A stretch of 64,000 bases of DNA from Halocaridina rubra (GCA_037179515.1 JAXCGZ010021130.1:2501-66500), one strand, 5' to 3'; counted from the first letter of the stretch, positions 43,348 to 57,052 are shown. A program made the numbers and translations. Notes: a model not told the origin generated them from the letters alone.

Positions 43348-46169
43348 TTAGTCATACTTATCATACCTGTCCTTAAAACTATGGATTGAGATAGCATTAA
43401 CTACCTCCTCGTTTAGCAAATTCCAATTATCAACTACTCTTACACTGAAAAAGTATTTGCTTACATCCTGCAAAGAAGCTTTCTTACGAAGCTTCAAACT
43501 ATGACCTCTAGTTCTAGAGCCAGCCATATCAAAATATCGATCCCTATCCATTCTATCATAACCATGAAGGAATTTAAAGACTGTCACCATATCCCCCCTC
43601 ACTCTTCTAGCTTCCAGTGATGGTAACTCTAATTCCCTCAGCCTCTCATCATAACTGAGATTGCGTATTTCTGGCACCAGTTTCGTGGCATGTCTTTGAA
43701 CTTTTTCAAGCTTAGCTATGTGCTTTTTCAAGTGCGGATTCCAAAAGGGGGCTGCATATTCGAGTTTTGGCCTCACATAGGTTACATAAATATTTCTGAA
43801 CATTTCCTTGTCCATGTGCCTGAAGGCTACCCTTACATTTGATAAGAATGCATATGCTGCCCTTACTATGCCATTTATATGTATTTCTGGAGACAAATCT
43901 GCCAGTATGTTTACTCCTAGATCTCTCTCATTTTCTGTGTCTTGAAGTTGTACTCCAGCCACCGAGTAGTCAAGCTTGGGCCTTCTTGCACTTGTACCCA
44001 TTCTCATTACCTTACATTTTGAAGTATTGAATTTCATTAGCCACTTTTCTGACCACTCATGCAGATTATTTAGATCCTCCTGAAGTTCTCTACCATTATT
44101 CTCGTTTTTTACTTTCTTCACAATCTTTGCATCATCTGCAAACATATTCAAGAATGAATTTACAGACTCTGGTAGGTCATTTACATATACAATGAACAAA
44201 AGTGGCCCGAAAACTGAACCCTGTTGAACTCCACTACTAACTCTTCTCCATTCAGACACTGAGTGTCTTACTCTAACCCTCTGTTCCCTTCCTTCTAAGT
44301 AAGTTTTTATCAATTCCAAAACATTTCCACCTATTCTAGCCATTGATTGCAGCTTCCTAATAAGTGTCCCATGTGGAACAGTGTCAAACGCTTTCTGGAA
44401 GTCTAGGAATATGCAATCTGCCCAGCCCTCTCTTTCCTGTAAGATTTGGCTTACCTCATCATAAAATTCTAATAAGTTTGTTACTGTTGATCTACCTTTG
44501 CTGAAGCCATGTTGCCTCACTGACAAAAAGTTGAAGGATTCCAAGTGAAGAGAGATATGTTTCCTTAGTAGTTTCTCCATAACTTTGCAAACTATGCTGG
44601 TCAAGGAAACTGGTCTATAATTCAGAGCCGTATCCCTCCTTCCCTTTTTGAAGATAGGTATCACATTTGCTTGTTTCCAGCATCTTGGAATCTCCCCCGA
44701 CTCCAGTGACTTCTTAAATATGATACTTAGTGCCACTGATATTGTGTTTGCGCATTTTTTAAGCACATGAGGGGATATGTCATCAGGACCTGTAGCTTTA
44801 TGAACATCTAAATCCATCAGCGCTTTGCATACCTCTGTGGCTGTAAGGTTGATGTTCTCTAATACCGGCCCTTGAGCTTCGATCACTGCAATCTGAGCTG
44901 GTGGGGTATTTTCTAATGTAAATGCTGACTGAAACTCCTTGTTCAATTCTTTGCAGATCTTTTCATCCGTCTCAGTGATGCTTCCATCTGCTCTCTTTAG
45001 CCTTAAAACCTGTTCTTTTACCTTCAGTTTTCCACTGATAAAGCTGTGGAAAAGCTTGGGATTTTCTTTAGCCTTCCTGGTGATGTCCCTCTCATAGTCT
45101 CTCTCTGCCTCTCTCCTTTTACTTAGGTAGTCATTTCTTGCTCTTTTGTAGGTTTGCCAGGCATTTATGTTTTTTCTCCTCCTATACCTTTTCCAGCATT
45201 TGTCTCTCCACTCCTTAGCTCTTTTACACCCATTATCGAACCATTTCTCTCTGGCATGAATTACACCTACTTTTGCGACAGGTATGCAGCAATCTACTAT
45301 CTTACCATATATCTCATAAAAGATGTCATACATTTCTTGTACAGATTTGTTGTAAAATAAGGTTCTCCAGTCAATAACTGCAATAAGCTCATTCCTTTTT
45401 GATGTAATCTCCTTTCGGATAGTTCCTCCTCATGTCCTCAGTGCCTCTACTCTCAGGAAGAATATCTTCAATGATATACTCCATCAACAACACACAGGGG
45501 TCACTCTTTCCAATTTGTGGTTCATACTCAATTTTTTCAATATCCAACACATTATCTGTGAACACTAGATCAAGTAGTGATGGCTCATCCCCTTCCCTGG
45601 CCCTTGTTGGTTCCATTACATGTTGGTGTAGGAAATTCTCTTGTACGCAATCTAGGAATCTTGCCCCGAAAAGTCCTCACCACTGTGTGGGTCAAGATTT
45701 ATCCAATCTATCTCTTTATGATTAAAGTCTCCCAAAATCAATATCCTACATTTTTTTCCCGTGCCATGTTAACAACTGAGTTTATGACTTCAATAGTACC
45801 TATATGACTTTCCTCATAAACTTCAAGCCTATTTTGGTTCCTTGTTGGGTTGTATACAACAGTTATTATAATGCTCTCTGACCCAGTATTTATGCGAGCA
45901 ACAAGAAATTCATTGAACTCACTTTCCATAGCCAAGTTTATTTCTTCGACTTGAATCCTTTCACTTATGAGCAGTGCTATCCCTCCACCAGTCCTCTCAG
46001 ATCTTTCAACCCTTAGTATTCTGAAGCCCTTAGGAAAAACTGTGACACTGTTTATGTCCTCACTCAACTTAGTCTCTGTAATTGCTACTATATCTGCCTT
46101 ACTGTTGTGAATCCTATCTTTTAATTCTACTGCCTTACCAGCTAATCCATCAGCATTTGTGTATAACAA
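43348..46169 (-). pseudogene. CR1 ORF2 of C1 (endonuclease, RT, C-terminal domain)
   Basis: AP-endonuclease starts LYTNADGLAGKAVELKDRIH with DIVAITETKL, GGGIALLISERIQVEEI and VVYNPTRNQN; its catalytic end region (SLLDLVFTDNVLD, IGKSDPCVLL with SDH changed to SDP) lies in another frame at 45616-45389. Two frameshifts near 45400 and 45740 separate these from a 661-codon frame 45333-43348 with RT motifs NYRPVSLTS, LDFQKAFDTVPHG, SSGVQQGSVFGPLL (Pro to Gln in the PQGS box) and FADDAKI (~residues 398-404), ending in FFSVRVVDNWNLLNEEVV. In CR1 the protein nicks the target and primes cDNA synthesis there. This copy is inactive. Confidence 0.88.
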
Positions 46170-46171
46170 TC

Positions 46172-47250
46172 TTAATGAGGCCCCATTCCCTGATCTTCTG
46201 TCATTATCTTCTTTATCTCCCCTTTGTCTGGAAGAACTCTTTAATGAAAATTTTTCTTCTCTTCTTCATTTCTTTCATCATTTAACCTTCTTGCCTCTTG
46301 CAACAAGTTTTTGATCTTTCTTATCTCTTCCTGTGTTCTGTATCGTCTAATGAACATTTATTTGAATTCTTGAAGGTCTTTTAGACTTTTTTTCTCAACA
46401 ATATTTCCCTACATGTTTTCCCTCTCTCAAAGGTTACTTTTGTTGGTCTCGGCTTTCCTTCCCTCAAATATTTACCTAGTTGGTGTATGTTTACAATATC
46501 CTCAGGACCACATACTACTCCAAGCTTTCTTATCAGGTCTACAACCCTAGCTTTATTTTCTTCAAGTCTCCCCTGCCATGTTGGCTCCTGGGATTCGCTT
46601 ATGCCTGAGATTACCACTGTCTTCTCCTTATCAAGTGCCTGTCTGATGAGTGGGTTTGCCCTTTCCATCACAACGTCTTTCATTTTTTCGATTACTGTCT
46701 CTTTATAGTCAACTGTTTGTATGTTTTCCAGTGCCACCACCTTTACAGCCTCTTTTACTGCCACATTCCCCTTTAGTGCATCAGCAAAGGAAGTTTTCAT
46801 GGCATCATTTTCCATATTCAGCTCCTGGAACTCTTTTCTGAACTGTTCAATGTTTTCCTTAATCTGGACATTCCAAGCAGCAATCTCGTCTCTCTCAGAA
46901 GAGAGCAGTGAACTAACATCTAATTCCTTTAGGTTGTCATTCAGCTGTTTGTTTTTATCTTCTTGATTAGAAATTCTAGATTCTAGTAGACTCTTTTCCT
47001 CTTCCAGCTTCTTTATTCTTTTTTCTAGTTCCTTTCTCTCCTGCCCTTGTGCTTTATTTGCTTCCTCCAAAGATCTTATTTGCTCTCTGAGTGTTTCATT
47101 TTCTTTCATTTCTCCATCCATATTCCGAATTTCATAATCAAGGCTTATAACCATTGCCTCTAAGTTCTTGATTTTCTGTTTAAGTCTCCTAATGGCTACC
47201 CCTCCTACCGACCCATGGATGGGAGAGGTTTGGGACAGAGATGGCGTCAT
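46172..47250 (-). pseudogene. CR1 ORF1 of C1
   Basis: 289 open codons from ATG 47250 to 46381. Residues ~25-110 are a strong heptad coiled coil (RRLKQKIKNLEAMVISLD, LEKRIKKLEEEKSLLESRI), then a domain with EKTVVISGISESQEPTW and GKPRPTKVTFERGKTCREIL, reminiscent of the RRM/CTD nucleic-acid-binding part of LINE ORF1 proteins. A frameshift near 46385 separates the C-terminal segment (EFKEMFIRRYRTQEEIRKIK, then LPDKGEIKK), which ends at TAA 46172-46174, immediately at the start of the endonuclease frame. The same stop occurs in C3 at 54232-54234, so ORF1 and ORF2 abut or overlap. Confidence 0.75.
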
Positions 47251-47295
47251 TTTTATGTTCTCCCGCTCACAGATTATAGAGAGAAGATGAGAAAG

Positions 47296-48176
47296 AGGAA
47301 AAAAAAAGAGAAAAACTTTTAATTAAGCTTCACACAGAATTTTTATATCTCCATATAAGTGCTATTTAGTGACTCAGTTTATCTCTTTTCTGGTAACACA
47401 CATCTTAACTTAAAAACTTGACCATGGTAATTTAAGGATAAAAAGAAAAAGAAAGAAAAAAATGCAACAAAACAAAAGTCAAACCTGAAGGAAAAATTTG
47501 ACTTTGTGTCTGAGGTGGCACCCACCTGTTTCTGCTATATATTCTTCCTAACTGATAAACTCACTTGCTAACCAAGATATGTTATCACAGGATTAGACTT
47601 TACATTTAACTCAATATATATACAAAATAAAAAAAAATAGTAAAAGAGAAAGCTAAAGGAAAAGCAAAAAAAAAAATGAAGAAAATAAGACAGCTGTACT
47701 ACTTGGCAACTTAACTCAGTACTGTTGACAGGTGGATATTTGGTATTTTTTTTTAATTATTCAATTATTTCGTGTATCAAACTAACTAACAAGTTAATAT
47801 AAATGGGAAGGATACTGATTTTAACAATATATGGAACCACAGGATCAGGTAAACGGCTTAAGAGCTTTCCCCAGTTTACACAAAAAAATTAGGCAATGTG
47901 ATGCGATGGCTTCACCTCTGGCAACTCTTCTAGATTTCCTTCAAGGCAGAACTGGACGGCAGCTTCTCTCTCCACTCACGAAAATGTTCTCAATTTTTTT
48001 CCTTTAATATTTTGGACAGTCTCGTCAAACAACAAATATAAGTTTTGTACTTACAGTACTCTGCAGGATTTCAGATTTAGGGAAATTTTGGTAAAGTTAT
48101 CCACTAAGCACTTAGTCACTCGAAAACAAGTAAATTAAGAGGAGCAGCTCCGTGTGTCACTGAACGCGGTGTGTGT
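47296..48176. other. Possible CR1 5' UTR or unrelated spacer
   Basis: A+T-rich, no coding. Lies between the 5' end of C1 and the 3' tail of C2. I cannot tell 5' UTR from host sequence. Confidence 0.4.
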
Positions 48177-50175
48177 GATTACCTAATTGATTACCTAATT
48201 GTGTTTACGGGAAACACCCCAAAGCTCGTATCTTCCCGTCTCCTGATCGGTTCCATTTTATACTTAGTGATACTTATCATACCTGTCCTTAAAACTATGG
48301 ATTGAGATAGCATTAACTACCTCATCGCTTAGCGAATTCCAATTATCAACTACTCTTACACTGAAAAAGTATTTCCTTACATCCTGCGAAGAAGTTTTCT
48401 TACGAAGCTTCAAACTATGACCTCTAGTTGTAGAGCCAGCCATATCAAAATATTGATCCCTATCCACTCTATCATAACCATGAAGGAATTTAAAGACTGT
48501 CACCATATCCCCCCTCACTCTTCTAGCTTCCAGTGATGGTAACTCTAATTCCCTCAGCCTCTCATCATAACTGAGATTGCGTATTTCTGGCACCAGTTTC
48601 GTGGCATGTCTTTGAACTTTTTCAAGCTTAGCTATGTGCTTTTTCAAGTGCGGATTCCAAAAGGGGGCTGCATATTCGAGTTTTGGCCTCACATAGGTTA
48701 CATAAATATTTATGAACATTTCCTTGTCCATGTGCCTGAAGGCTACCCTTACATTTGATAAGAATGCATATGCTGCCCTTACTATGCCATTTATATGTAT
48801 TTCTCGAGACAAATCTGCCAGTATGTTTACTCCTAGATCTCTCTTATTTTCTGTCTCTTGAAGTTGTACTCCAGCCACCGAGTAGTCAAGCTTGGGCCTT
48901 CTTGCACTTGTACCCATTCTCATTACCTTACATTTTGAAGTATTGAATTTCATTAGCCACTTTTCTGACCACTCATGCAGATTATTTAGATCCTCCTGAA
49001 GTTCTCTACCATTGTTCTCGTTTTTTACTTTCTTCACAATCTTTGCATCATCTGCAAACATATTCATGAATGAATTTACAGACTCTGGTAGGTCATTTAC
49101 ATATACAAGGAACAAAAGTGGCCCTAAAACTGAACCCTGTGGAACTCCACTACTAACTCTTCTCCATTCAGACACTGAGTGTCTTACTCTAACCCTCTGT
49201 TCCCTTCCTTCTAAGTAAGTTTTTATCCATTCCAAAACATTTCCACCTATTCTATCCATTGATTGCAGCTTCCTAATAAGTCTCCCATGTGGAACAGTGT
49301 CAAACGCTTTCTGGAAGTCTAGGAATATGCAATCTGCCCAGCCCTCTCTTTCCTGTAAGATTTGGCTTACCTCATCATAAAATTCTAATAAGTTTGTTAC
49401 TGTTGATCTACCTTCTCTGAAGCCATGTTGCCTCACTGACAAAAAGTTGAAGGATTCCAAGTGAAGAGAGATATGTTTCCTTAGTAGTTTCTCCATAACT
49501 TTGCAAACTATGCTGGTCAAGGAAACTGGTCTATAGTTCAGAGCCGTATCCCACCTTCCCTTTTTGAAGATAGGTATCACATTTGCTTGTTTCCAGCATC
49601 TTGGAATCTCCCCCGACTCCAGTGACTCCTTAAATATGATACTTAGTGCCACTGATATTGTGTTTGCGCATTTTTTAAGCACATGAGGGGATATGTCATC
49701 GGGACCTGTAGCCTTATGAACATCTAAATCCATCAGCGCTTTGCATACCTCTGTGGCTGTAAGGTTGATGTTCTCTAATACCGGCCCTTGAGCTTCTATC
49801 ACTGCAATCTAAGGGGGTGGGGTATTTTCTACTGCAAATACTGACTGAAACTCCTTGTTCAATTCTTTGCAGATCTCTTCATCCGTCTCAGTGATGCTTC
49901 CATCCGCTCTCTTTAGCCTTAAAACCTGTTCTTTTACCTTCAGTTTTCCTCTGATAAAGCTGTGGAAAAGCTTGGGATTTTCTTTAGCCTTCCTGGTGAT
50001 GTCCCTCTCATAGTCTCTCTCTGCCTCTCTCCTTTTACTTAGGTAGTCATTTCTTGCTCTTTTGTAGGTTTGCCAGGCAGTTATGTTTTTTCTCCTCCTA
50101 TACCTTTTCCAACATTTGTCTCTCCACTCCTTAACTCTTTTACACCCATTATCGAACCATTTCTCTCTGGCATGA
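48177..50175 (-). mobile_element. CR1 unit C2, 5'-truncated
   Basis: 3' tail to the linker before RT; truncated at GGCATGA (50175), where the tail of C3 begins. A 512-codon frame (49802-48264) holds complete RT motifs including GVPQGSVLGPLL and FADDAKI plus the C-terminal domain; one stop (near 49809) separates it from upstream codons. Confidence 0.9.
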
Positions 50176-50179
50176 GTGT

Positions 50180-53100
50180 GATTACCTAATTGTGATTACC
50201 TAATTGTGTTTACAGGAAAGAGCCCAAAGCTCGTATCTTCCCGTCTCCTGATCGGTTCCATTTTATACTTAGTGATACTTATCATACCTGTCCTTAAAAC
50301 TATGGATTGAGATAGCATTAACTACCTCCTCGCTTACCGAATTCCAATTATCAAATACTCTTACACTGAAAAAGTATTTCCTTACGTCCTCCAAAGAGGT
50401 TTTCTTACGAAGCTTCATACTATGACCTCTAGTTCTAGAGCCAGCCATATCAAAATATTGATCCCTATCCACTCTATCATAGCCATGAAGGAATTTAAAG
50501 ACTGTCACCATATCCCACCTCAATCTTCTAGCTTCCAGTGATGGTAAGTCTAATTCCCTCAGCCTCTCATCATAACTGAGATTATGTATTTTTGGCACCA
50601 GTTTCGTGGCATGTCTATGAGCTTTTTCAAGCTTAACTGTGTGCTTTTTTTAAATGCGGATTCCAAAAGGGGGCTGCATATTCGTGTTTTGGCCTCACAT
50701 AGGTTACATAAATATTTATGAACATTTCCCCTTCCATGTGCCTGAAGGCTATCCTTACATTTGATAAGAATGCATATGCTGCCCTTACTATTCCATTTAT
50801 ATGTATTTCTCGAGACAAATCTGCTAGTATGTTTACTCCTAGATCTCTCTCATTTTCTGTCTCTTGAAGTTGTACTCCAGCCACCGAGTAGTCAAGCTTG
50901 GGCCTTCTTGCACTTGTACCCATTCTCATTACCTTACATTTTGAAGTATTGAATTTCATTAGCCACTTTTCTGCCCACTCATGCAATCTATTTAGATCTT
51001 CCTGAAGTTCTATGACATTGTTCTCGTTTCCTAATTCCTTCACATTCTTTGCATCATTTGCAAACATATTCATGAATGAATTTTCAGACTCTGTTAGTTC
51101 ATTTACATAGACAAGGAACAAAAGTGACCCTAAAACTGAACCCTGTGGAACTCCACTACTAACTCTTCTCCATTCAGACACTGAGTGTCTTACTCTAACC
51201 CTCTGTTCCCTTCCTTCTAAGTAAGTTTTTATCCATTCCAAGACATTTCCGCCTATTCTAGCAATTGCTTGCAGCTTCGTTATAAGTCTCCCATGTGGAA
51301 CAGTGTCAAACGCTTTCTGGAAATCTAGGAATATGCAATCTGCCCAGCCATCTCTTTCCTGTAAGATTCGGCTTACCTCATCATAAAATTCTAATAAATT
51401 TGTTAATGTTTATCTACCTTCTCTGAAGCCATGTTGCCTCACTGACAAAAAGCTGAAGGATTCCAAGTAAAGAGAGATATGTTTCCTTAGTAGTTTCTCC
51501 ATAACTTTGCAAACTATGCTGGTCAAGGAAACTGGTCAATAGATCAAAGCCGTAGCCCTCCATCCCTTTTTGAAAATAGGTATCACGTTTGCTTGTTTCC
51601 AGCATCTTGTAATCTCCCCTGACTCCAGTGACTTTTTAAATATGATATATAGTGCCACTGATATTGAGTTTGAGCATTTTTTAAATACATGAGGGGATAT
51701 ACCATCAGGACCTGTAGCTTTATGAACATCTAACTCCAGCAGCGATTTGCATACCTCTGTGGCTGTAAGGTTGATGTTCTCTAATGCCGGACCTTGGGCT
51801 TCTATCTCTGCAATCTGAGGGGGTGGGGTATTTTCTACTGTAAATACTGACTGAAACGCCTTGTTCAATTCTTTGCAGATCTCTTCATCCATCTCAGTGA
51901 TGCTTCCATACGCTCTTTTAAGCCTTAAAACTTGTTCTTTTACCTTCAGTTTTCCTCTGATAAAGCTGTGGAAAAGCTTGGGATTTTCTTTAGCCTTCAA
52001 GGTGATGTCCCTCTCATAGTCTCTCTCTGCCTCTCTTCTTTTACTTACGTAATCATTTCTTGCTCTTTTGTTGGTTTGCCAGGCATTTATGTTTTTGCTC
52101 CTCCTATACCTTTTCCAGCATTTGTCTCTCCACTCCTTAGCTCTTTTTTTTTTTTTTTTTTTTTTTTTAAGAGTGTGACACCAGAATAGGCAGAAACTGC
52201 CCTAATCAACAAAGGCCCGGGCACGAGAGAATACCAAGACGAAGGAAAAGAAAAAGTTAAGGGCAAGGCAGAGGTGAGGTAATGTCACACAAAGGAAAAC
52301 GACAGACAGAAAAAACAGTCAAAGTAAAGAGGACCCAGAGATATGGAGGACTAGGCTCGGAGATGACGATAGATCTGCTTTTTGACGGATGAAAGGTCAT
52401 AAGAGCTAGGAAAGACAGAAGGAGGAAGAGAGTTCCAGAGTCTGGAGGTAGATGGGAAGAAGCAGTCACTGCACCGACCAATCCGCGAGCTACAAATCTC
52501 CACACAGTACCTGTGAGATGAGGCCGCTTGGCGAGTGTTACGCGGCCTCGGCAGTGGAGGAGGGATGCAACTCGCCAACTCATCAGAGCAGCGATGGAAG
52601 TAGTAGCAATAAAAAAGCGGAAGGGAAGATACCTTACGGCGAAGAGAGAGAGAATCCAGGTTAGAAGTAAGAGAAGGATCATTAATGAGTCTGACTGCCT
52701 TCGATTGAACCCTATCGAGAAGATAAGTAAAGGAAGAAGCACCCCAGATGTGTGAGCAGTATTCTAAGCAGGGGCGGATAAGACCTTTGTAAATTTTAAG
52801 TAACTGCAATGAGGAAAATTAATAACGAAAACGAAACAGAACCCCCAATTTTTTGGATGAAGATTTAGAAATTTGGATTATGTGATTCCTCCAAGACAAG
52901 TTAGAGGCTATATGGATACCTAATATATTGATTGAGTTAAGAGGGTAAATTTCATTAGTTTCGAAGACAATAGGGTTATCAGGAGGAGAAGAAGATAAAG
53001 AGATAGCCAGAAACTGTGTCTTGGAGGCATTGAATTTAACTAAATTTTGAGTGCCCCATTCAGATACTCTCTGCAAATCGGAGTTAAGAGTAGAAGAAAG

Positions 53101-55287
53101 AGTGATACGAGATTGATTACGAGTAACAGATGAAGGTTGTGAAGAAAAGGGAGAGGAAAAGTGAAGGGTAGAATCATCAGCAAAGGCATGAAGAAGAGAG
53201 GAAGATGGGGACTGTAGAAGATCATTGATGAAGAGAAGGAAGAGAGTAGGTGAAAGAACAGAGCCCTGTGGAACACCACTGGACACACTCATTATCAAGC
53301 CATTTCTCTCTGCCATGAATTACACCTACTTTGGTGACAGGTATGCAGCAATCTACTATCTTTCCATATTTCTTGCAAAAGATGTCATACATTTCTTGTA
53401 CAGATTTGTTGTAAAATAAGGTTCTCCAGTCAATAACTGCAAAAAGCTCATTCATTTTGATGTAATCTCCTTTCGGATAGTTCCTCCTCATTTCCTCAGT
53501 GCCTCTACTCTCAGGCAGAATATCTTCAATGATATACTCCATCAACAACACACAGTGGTCACTCTTTCCAATTGGTGATTCATACTCAATTTTTTCAATA
53601 TCCAACACATTATCTGTGAATACTAAATCAAGTAGTGATGTCTCATCCCCACCCCCGGCCCTCGTACGTTCCATTACATGTTGGTGTAGGAAATTCCCTT
53701 GTATGCAATCAAAGAATCTTGCCCTGAATGACACTTCACCACTGTGTGGGTCAAGATTTATTCAATCTATCTCTTTATGATTAAAATCTCCCATAATCAA
53801 AATCCTACATTTTCTCTCCCGTGCCATGTTAACAACTGAGTTTATGACTTCAATAGTACCTATGTGACTTTCCTCATAAATTTCTAGCCTATTCTGATTC
53901 CTTGGTGGGTTATATACAACAGTTATTATAATGCTCTCTGATCCAGTATTTATGCGAGCAACAAGAAATTCTTTGAACTCACTTTCCATAGCCAAGTTTA
54001 TTTCTTCGACTTGAATCCTTTCACTTATGAGCAGTGCTATCCCTCCACCAGTCCTCTCAGATCTTTCAACCCTTAGTATTCTGAAGCCCTTAGGAAAAAC
54101 TGTGACACTGTTTATGTCCTCACTCAACTTAGTCTCTGTAATTGCTACTATATCTGCCTTACTGTTGTGAATCCTATATTTTAATTCTACTGCCTTACCA
54201 GCTAATCCATCAGCATTTGTGTACAACAATCTTAATGAGGCCCCATCCCCTGATCTTCTGTCATTAACTTCTTTATCTCCCCTTTGTCTGGAAGAACTCT
54301 GAAATAAAAAATTTTCTTCTCTTCTTCATTTCTTTCCTCATTTAACCTTCTTGCCTCTTAAGCAAGTTTTTTATCTTTCCCATCTCTTGCTGTGTTCTGT
54401 ATCGTATAATGAACACTTCTTTAAATTCTTGAAGGTTTTTAGACTTTTTTTTTCTCATCAGTATTTCTCTACATGTTTCCCCTCTCTCAAAGGTTACTTT
54501 TGTTGGTCTCGGCTTTCCTTCCCTCGAATATTTGCCTAGTTGGTGAATGTTTACAATATCCTCAGGACCACAAACTACTCCAAGCTTTCTTATCAGGTCT
54601 ACAACCCTAGCTTTATTTTCTTCAAGTCTCCCCTCCCAGGTTGGCTCCTGGGATTCACTTAAGCCTGAGATTACCACTGTCTTCTCTTTATCAAGTATCT
54701 GTTTAATCAGTGGATTTGCCCTTTCCATCACAACGTCTTTCATTTTTTTTTATCACTGTCTCTTTATAGTCAACTGTTTGTATGTTTTCCAGTGCCACCA
54801 CCTTTACAGCCTCTTTTACTGCCACATTCCCCTTTAGTGCATCAGCAAAGGAAGTTTTCATGGCATCATGTTCAATATTCAGCTCCTGGAACTCTTTTCT
54901 AAACTGTTCAATGTTTTCCTTAATCTGGACATTCCAAGCTGCAATCTCATCTCTCTCTTCTTGATTAGAAATTCTTTTTTTCTAGTTCACTCTTTTCCCC
55001 CTCCAGCTTCTTTATGCGTTTTTCTAGTTCTTTTCTCTCCTGCCCTTGTTCTTTATTTGCTTCCTCCAAATATCTTATTTGCTCTCTAAGTGTTTCATTC
55101 TCTTTCATTTCTCTATCCATATTCCGAATTTTATCATCAAGGCTTATAACCATTGTCTCTAAATTCTTGATTTTCTGTTTTAATCTCCTAATAGCTACCC
55201 CTCCTCCCAACCCATTGTTGGGGGAGGTTTGGGACAAGATGGCCTCATTTTTATGTTTTCCCTTTCACAGAAAATAGAAAGAGGAAA
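50180..55287 (-). mobile_element. CR1 unit C3, near full length, split by LINE-2
   Basis: Segments 50180-52147 and 53285-55287. RT part degraded (FANDAKN for FADDAKI, frames 50598-50269, 51241-50633, 52000-51536); endonuclease 53734-53300 and 54229-53762 with GDFNHKEID; ORF1 54743-54232 and 55237-54965 with part of the coiled coil deleted. The 5' end joins the (GT)n run and tail of C4. Confidence 0.88.
52148..53284 (-). mobile_element. LINE-2, second copy, 5'-truncated, inside CR1 C3
   Basis: Poly(A) (T run at 52148-52169), 3' UTR, C-terminal domain (CSHIWGASSFTYLLDRVQSK, RLWNSLPPSVFPSSY) and RT from [20 protein letters not shown] with HAFADDSTLHF, whose catalytic FADD is intact, unlike the copy at 33899-35134. 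One stop near 52819 separates the two frames (53316-52819 and 52809-52351). The CR1 sequence CTCTTTT/ACACCCATTATC is split cleanly by it, so it is younger than C3. Confidence 0.87.
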
Positions 55288-55310
55288 GGTGTGTGTGTGT
55301 GTGTGTGTGT

Positions 55311-55577
55311 GATTATCTAATTGTGATTACCTAATTGTGCTTACGGGAAAGAGCCCAAAGCTCGTATCTTCCCGTTTCCTAATAGGTTCCATTTCGTACT
55401 TAGTGATACTTATCATACCTGTCCTTAAAACTATGAATTGAGTTAGCATTAACTACCTCCTCACCTAGCAAATTCCAATTATCAACAACTCTTACACTAA
55501 AGGAGTACTTCCTTACATCCTGCAAAGAAATTTTCTTACGAAGCTTCAAATTATGACCTCTAGTTCTAGAGCCAGTG
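55311..55577 (-). mobile_element. CR1 unit C4, 3' fragment
   Basis: Only tail, 3' UTR and the last codons; truncated at CTAGAGCCAGTG, followed directly by the tail of C5. An 18-bp (GT)n run precedes it. Confidence 0.85.
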
Positions 55578-55583
55578 TTATGG

Positions 55584-56347
55584 AATTACCTAATTGTGAT
55601 TACCTAATTGTGTTTACGGGAAAGAGCCCAAAGCTCATATCTTCCCGTGTCCTGATCGGTTCCATTTTGTACTTAGTGATACTTATCATACCTGTCCTTA
55701 AAACTATTGATTGAGATAGCATTAACTACCTCCTCGCTTACCGAATTCCAAGTATCAACTACTATTACACTGAAAAACTATTTCCTTACATCCTGCAAAG
55801 AAGTTTTCTTACGAAGCTTCAACCTATGACCTCTAGTTCTAAAGCCTGCCATATCAAAATATCGATCCCTATCCACTCTATCATAACCATGAAGGAATTT
55901 AAAGACTGTCATCATATCCCCCCTCAATCTTTTAGCTTCGAATAATGGTAAGTCTAATTTCCTCTGCCTCTCATCATAACTGAGATTACGTATTTCTGGC
56001 ACCAGTTTCGTTGCATGTCTCTGAACTTTTTCAAGCTTAGCTATGTGCTTTTTCAAGTGTGGATTCCAAAAGGGGGCTGCATATTCGAGTTTTGGCCTCA
56101 CATAGGTTACATAAATATTTCTGAACATTTCCTTGTCCATGTGCCTGAAGGCTACCCTTACATTTAATAAGAATGCATGTGCTTCCCTTACTATGCCATT
56201 TATATGTATTTCTCGAGAAAAATCTGCTAGTATGTTTATTCCTAGATCTCTCTCATTTTCTATCTCTTGAAGTTGTACTCCAGCCACCAAGTAGTCAAAC
56301 TTGGGCCTTCTTGCACTTGCACCCATTCTCATTACCTTACATTTTGA
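55584..56347 (-). mobile_element. CR1 unit C5, 5'-truncated
   Basis: C-terminal 184 codons (56332-55778) including AFRHMDKEMFRNIYVTYVRP; truncated at CCTTACATTTTGATG next to a (GT)n run. Confidence 0.88.
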
Positions 56348-56366
56348 TGTGTGTGTGTGTGTGTGT

Positions 56367-56547
56367 AATTACCTATTTGTGCTTACAGGAAGGAATCTCA
56401 AGCTCATAACTCCCCTGCTCCTACCCGACTTCATTTTTGTACTTAGTGGTTTTTATCATACTTGTCCTTTAAACTATGGACTGAGTTAGCAATAACTACC
56501 TTCTGGCTCAGCGAATCCAATCATCAACTACTCTTACACTAAAAAAA
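56367..56547 (-). mobile_element. CR1 unit C6, diverged 3' fragment
   Basis: Tail AATTACCTATTTGTGCTTAC and a 3' UTR clearly more diverged than its neighbours (AAGGAATCTCAAGCTCATAA), so an older or different subfamily. Confidence 0.75.
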
Positions 56548-56553
56548 GTGTGT

Positions 56554-57047
56554 GATTACCTAATTGTGATTACTTAATTGTGCTTACGGGAAAGAGCCCT
56601 AAGCTCGTAACTTCCCATCTCATGATCGGTTACAATTTGTACTCACTGATACTTATCATACTTGTCCTTAATACTATGGATTAAGTTAGCATTAACTACC
56701 TCCTCGCTTAGCAAATTCCAATAATCAACTACTCTTACACTAAGAAAGTACTTCCTTACATCCTGCAAAGAAGTTTTCTTATGAAGCTTCAAACTATGAC
56801 CTCTAGTTCTAGTGCCAGCCATATCAAAATATCGATCCCTATCCATTCTGTCATAAAAATGAGAGAATTTAAAGACTGTCACCATATCCCCCCTCAATCT
56901 TCTAGCTTCGAGTGATGGTAAGTCTAAATCCCCCAGCCTCTCATCATAACTGAGATTTTGTATTTCTGCCACCAGTTTCGTGGCATGCCTTTCAACTTTT
57001 TCAAACTTAACTACATGCTATTTCAAGCACTGATTCCAAAAAGGGGC
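56554..57047 (-). mobile_element. CR1 unit C7, 5'-truncated
   Basis: Tail, 3' UTR and the last ~109 codons (56972-56643); truncated at AAAAAGGGGCTG, followed by the tail of C8. Confidence 0.87.
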
Positions 57048-57052
57048 TGTGT

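Larger units (their letters stand above)
43257..47295 (-). mobile_element. CR1 unit C1, near full length
   Basis: Longest uninterrupted CR1 copy: 3' tail at 43257, ORF2, endonuclease, ORF1. The 5' boundary is taken from comparison with unit C3, whose similarity ends at the sequence near 47295; 47296-48176 could still be 5' UTR. Confidence 0.87.

Noticed and set aside
43839..44030. Recurrent plus-strand frames such as those starting MIRMHMLPLL and [14 protein letters not shown] in the CR1 region
   Set aside because: Antisense to CR1 ORF2; they recur only because CR1 recurs.
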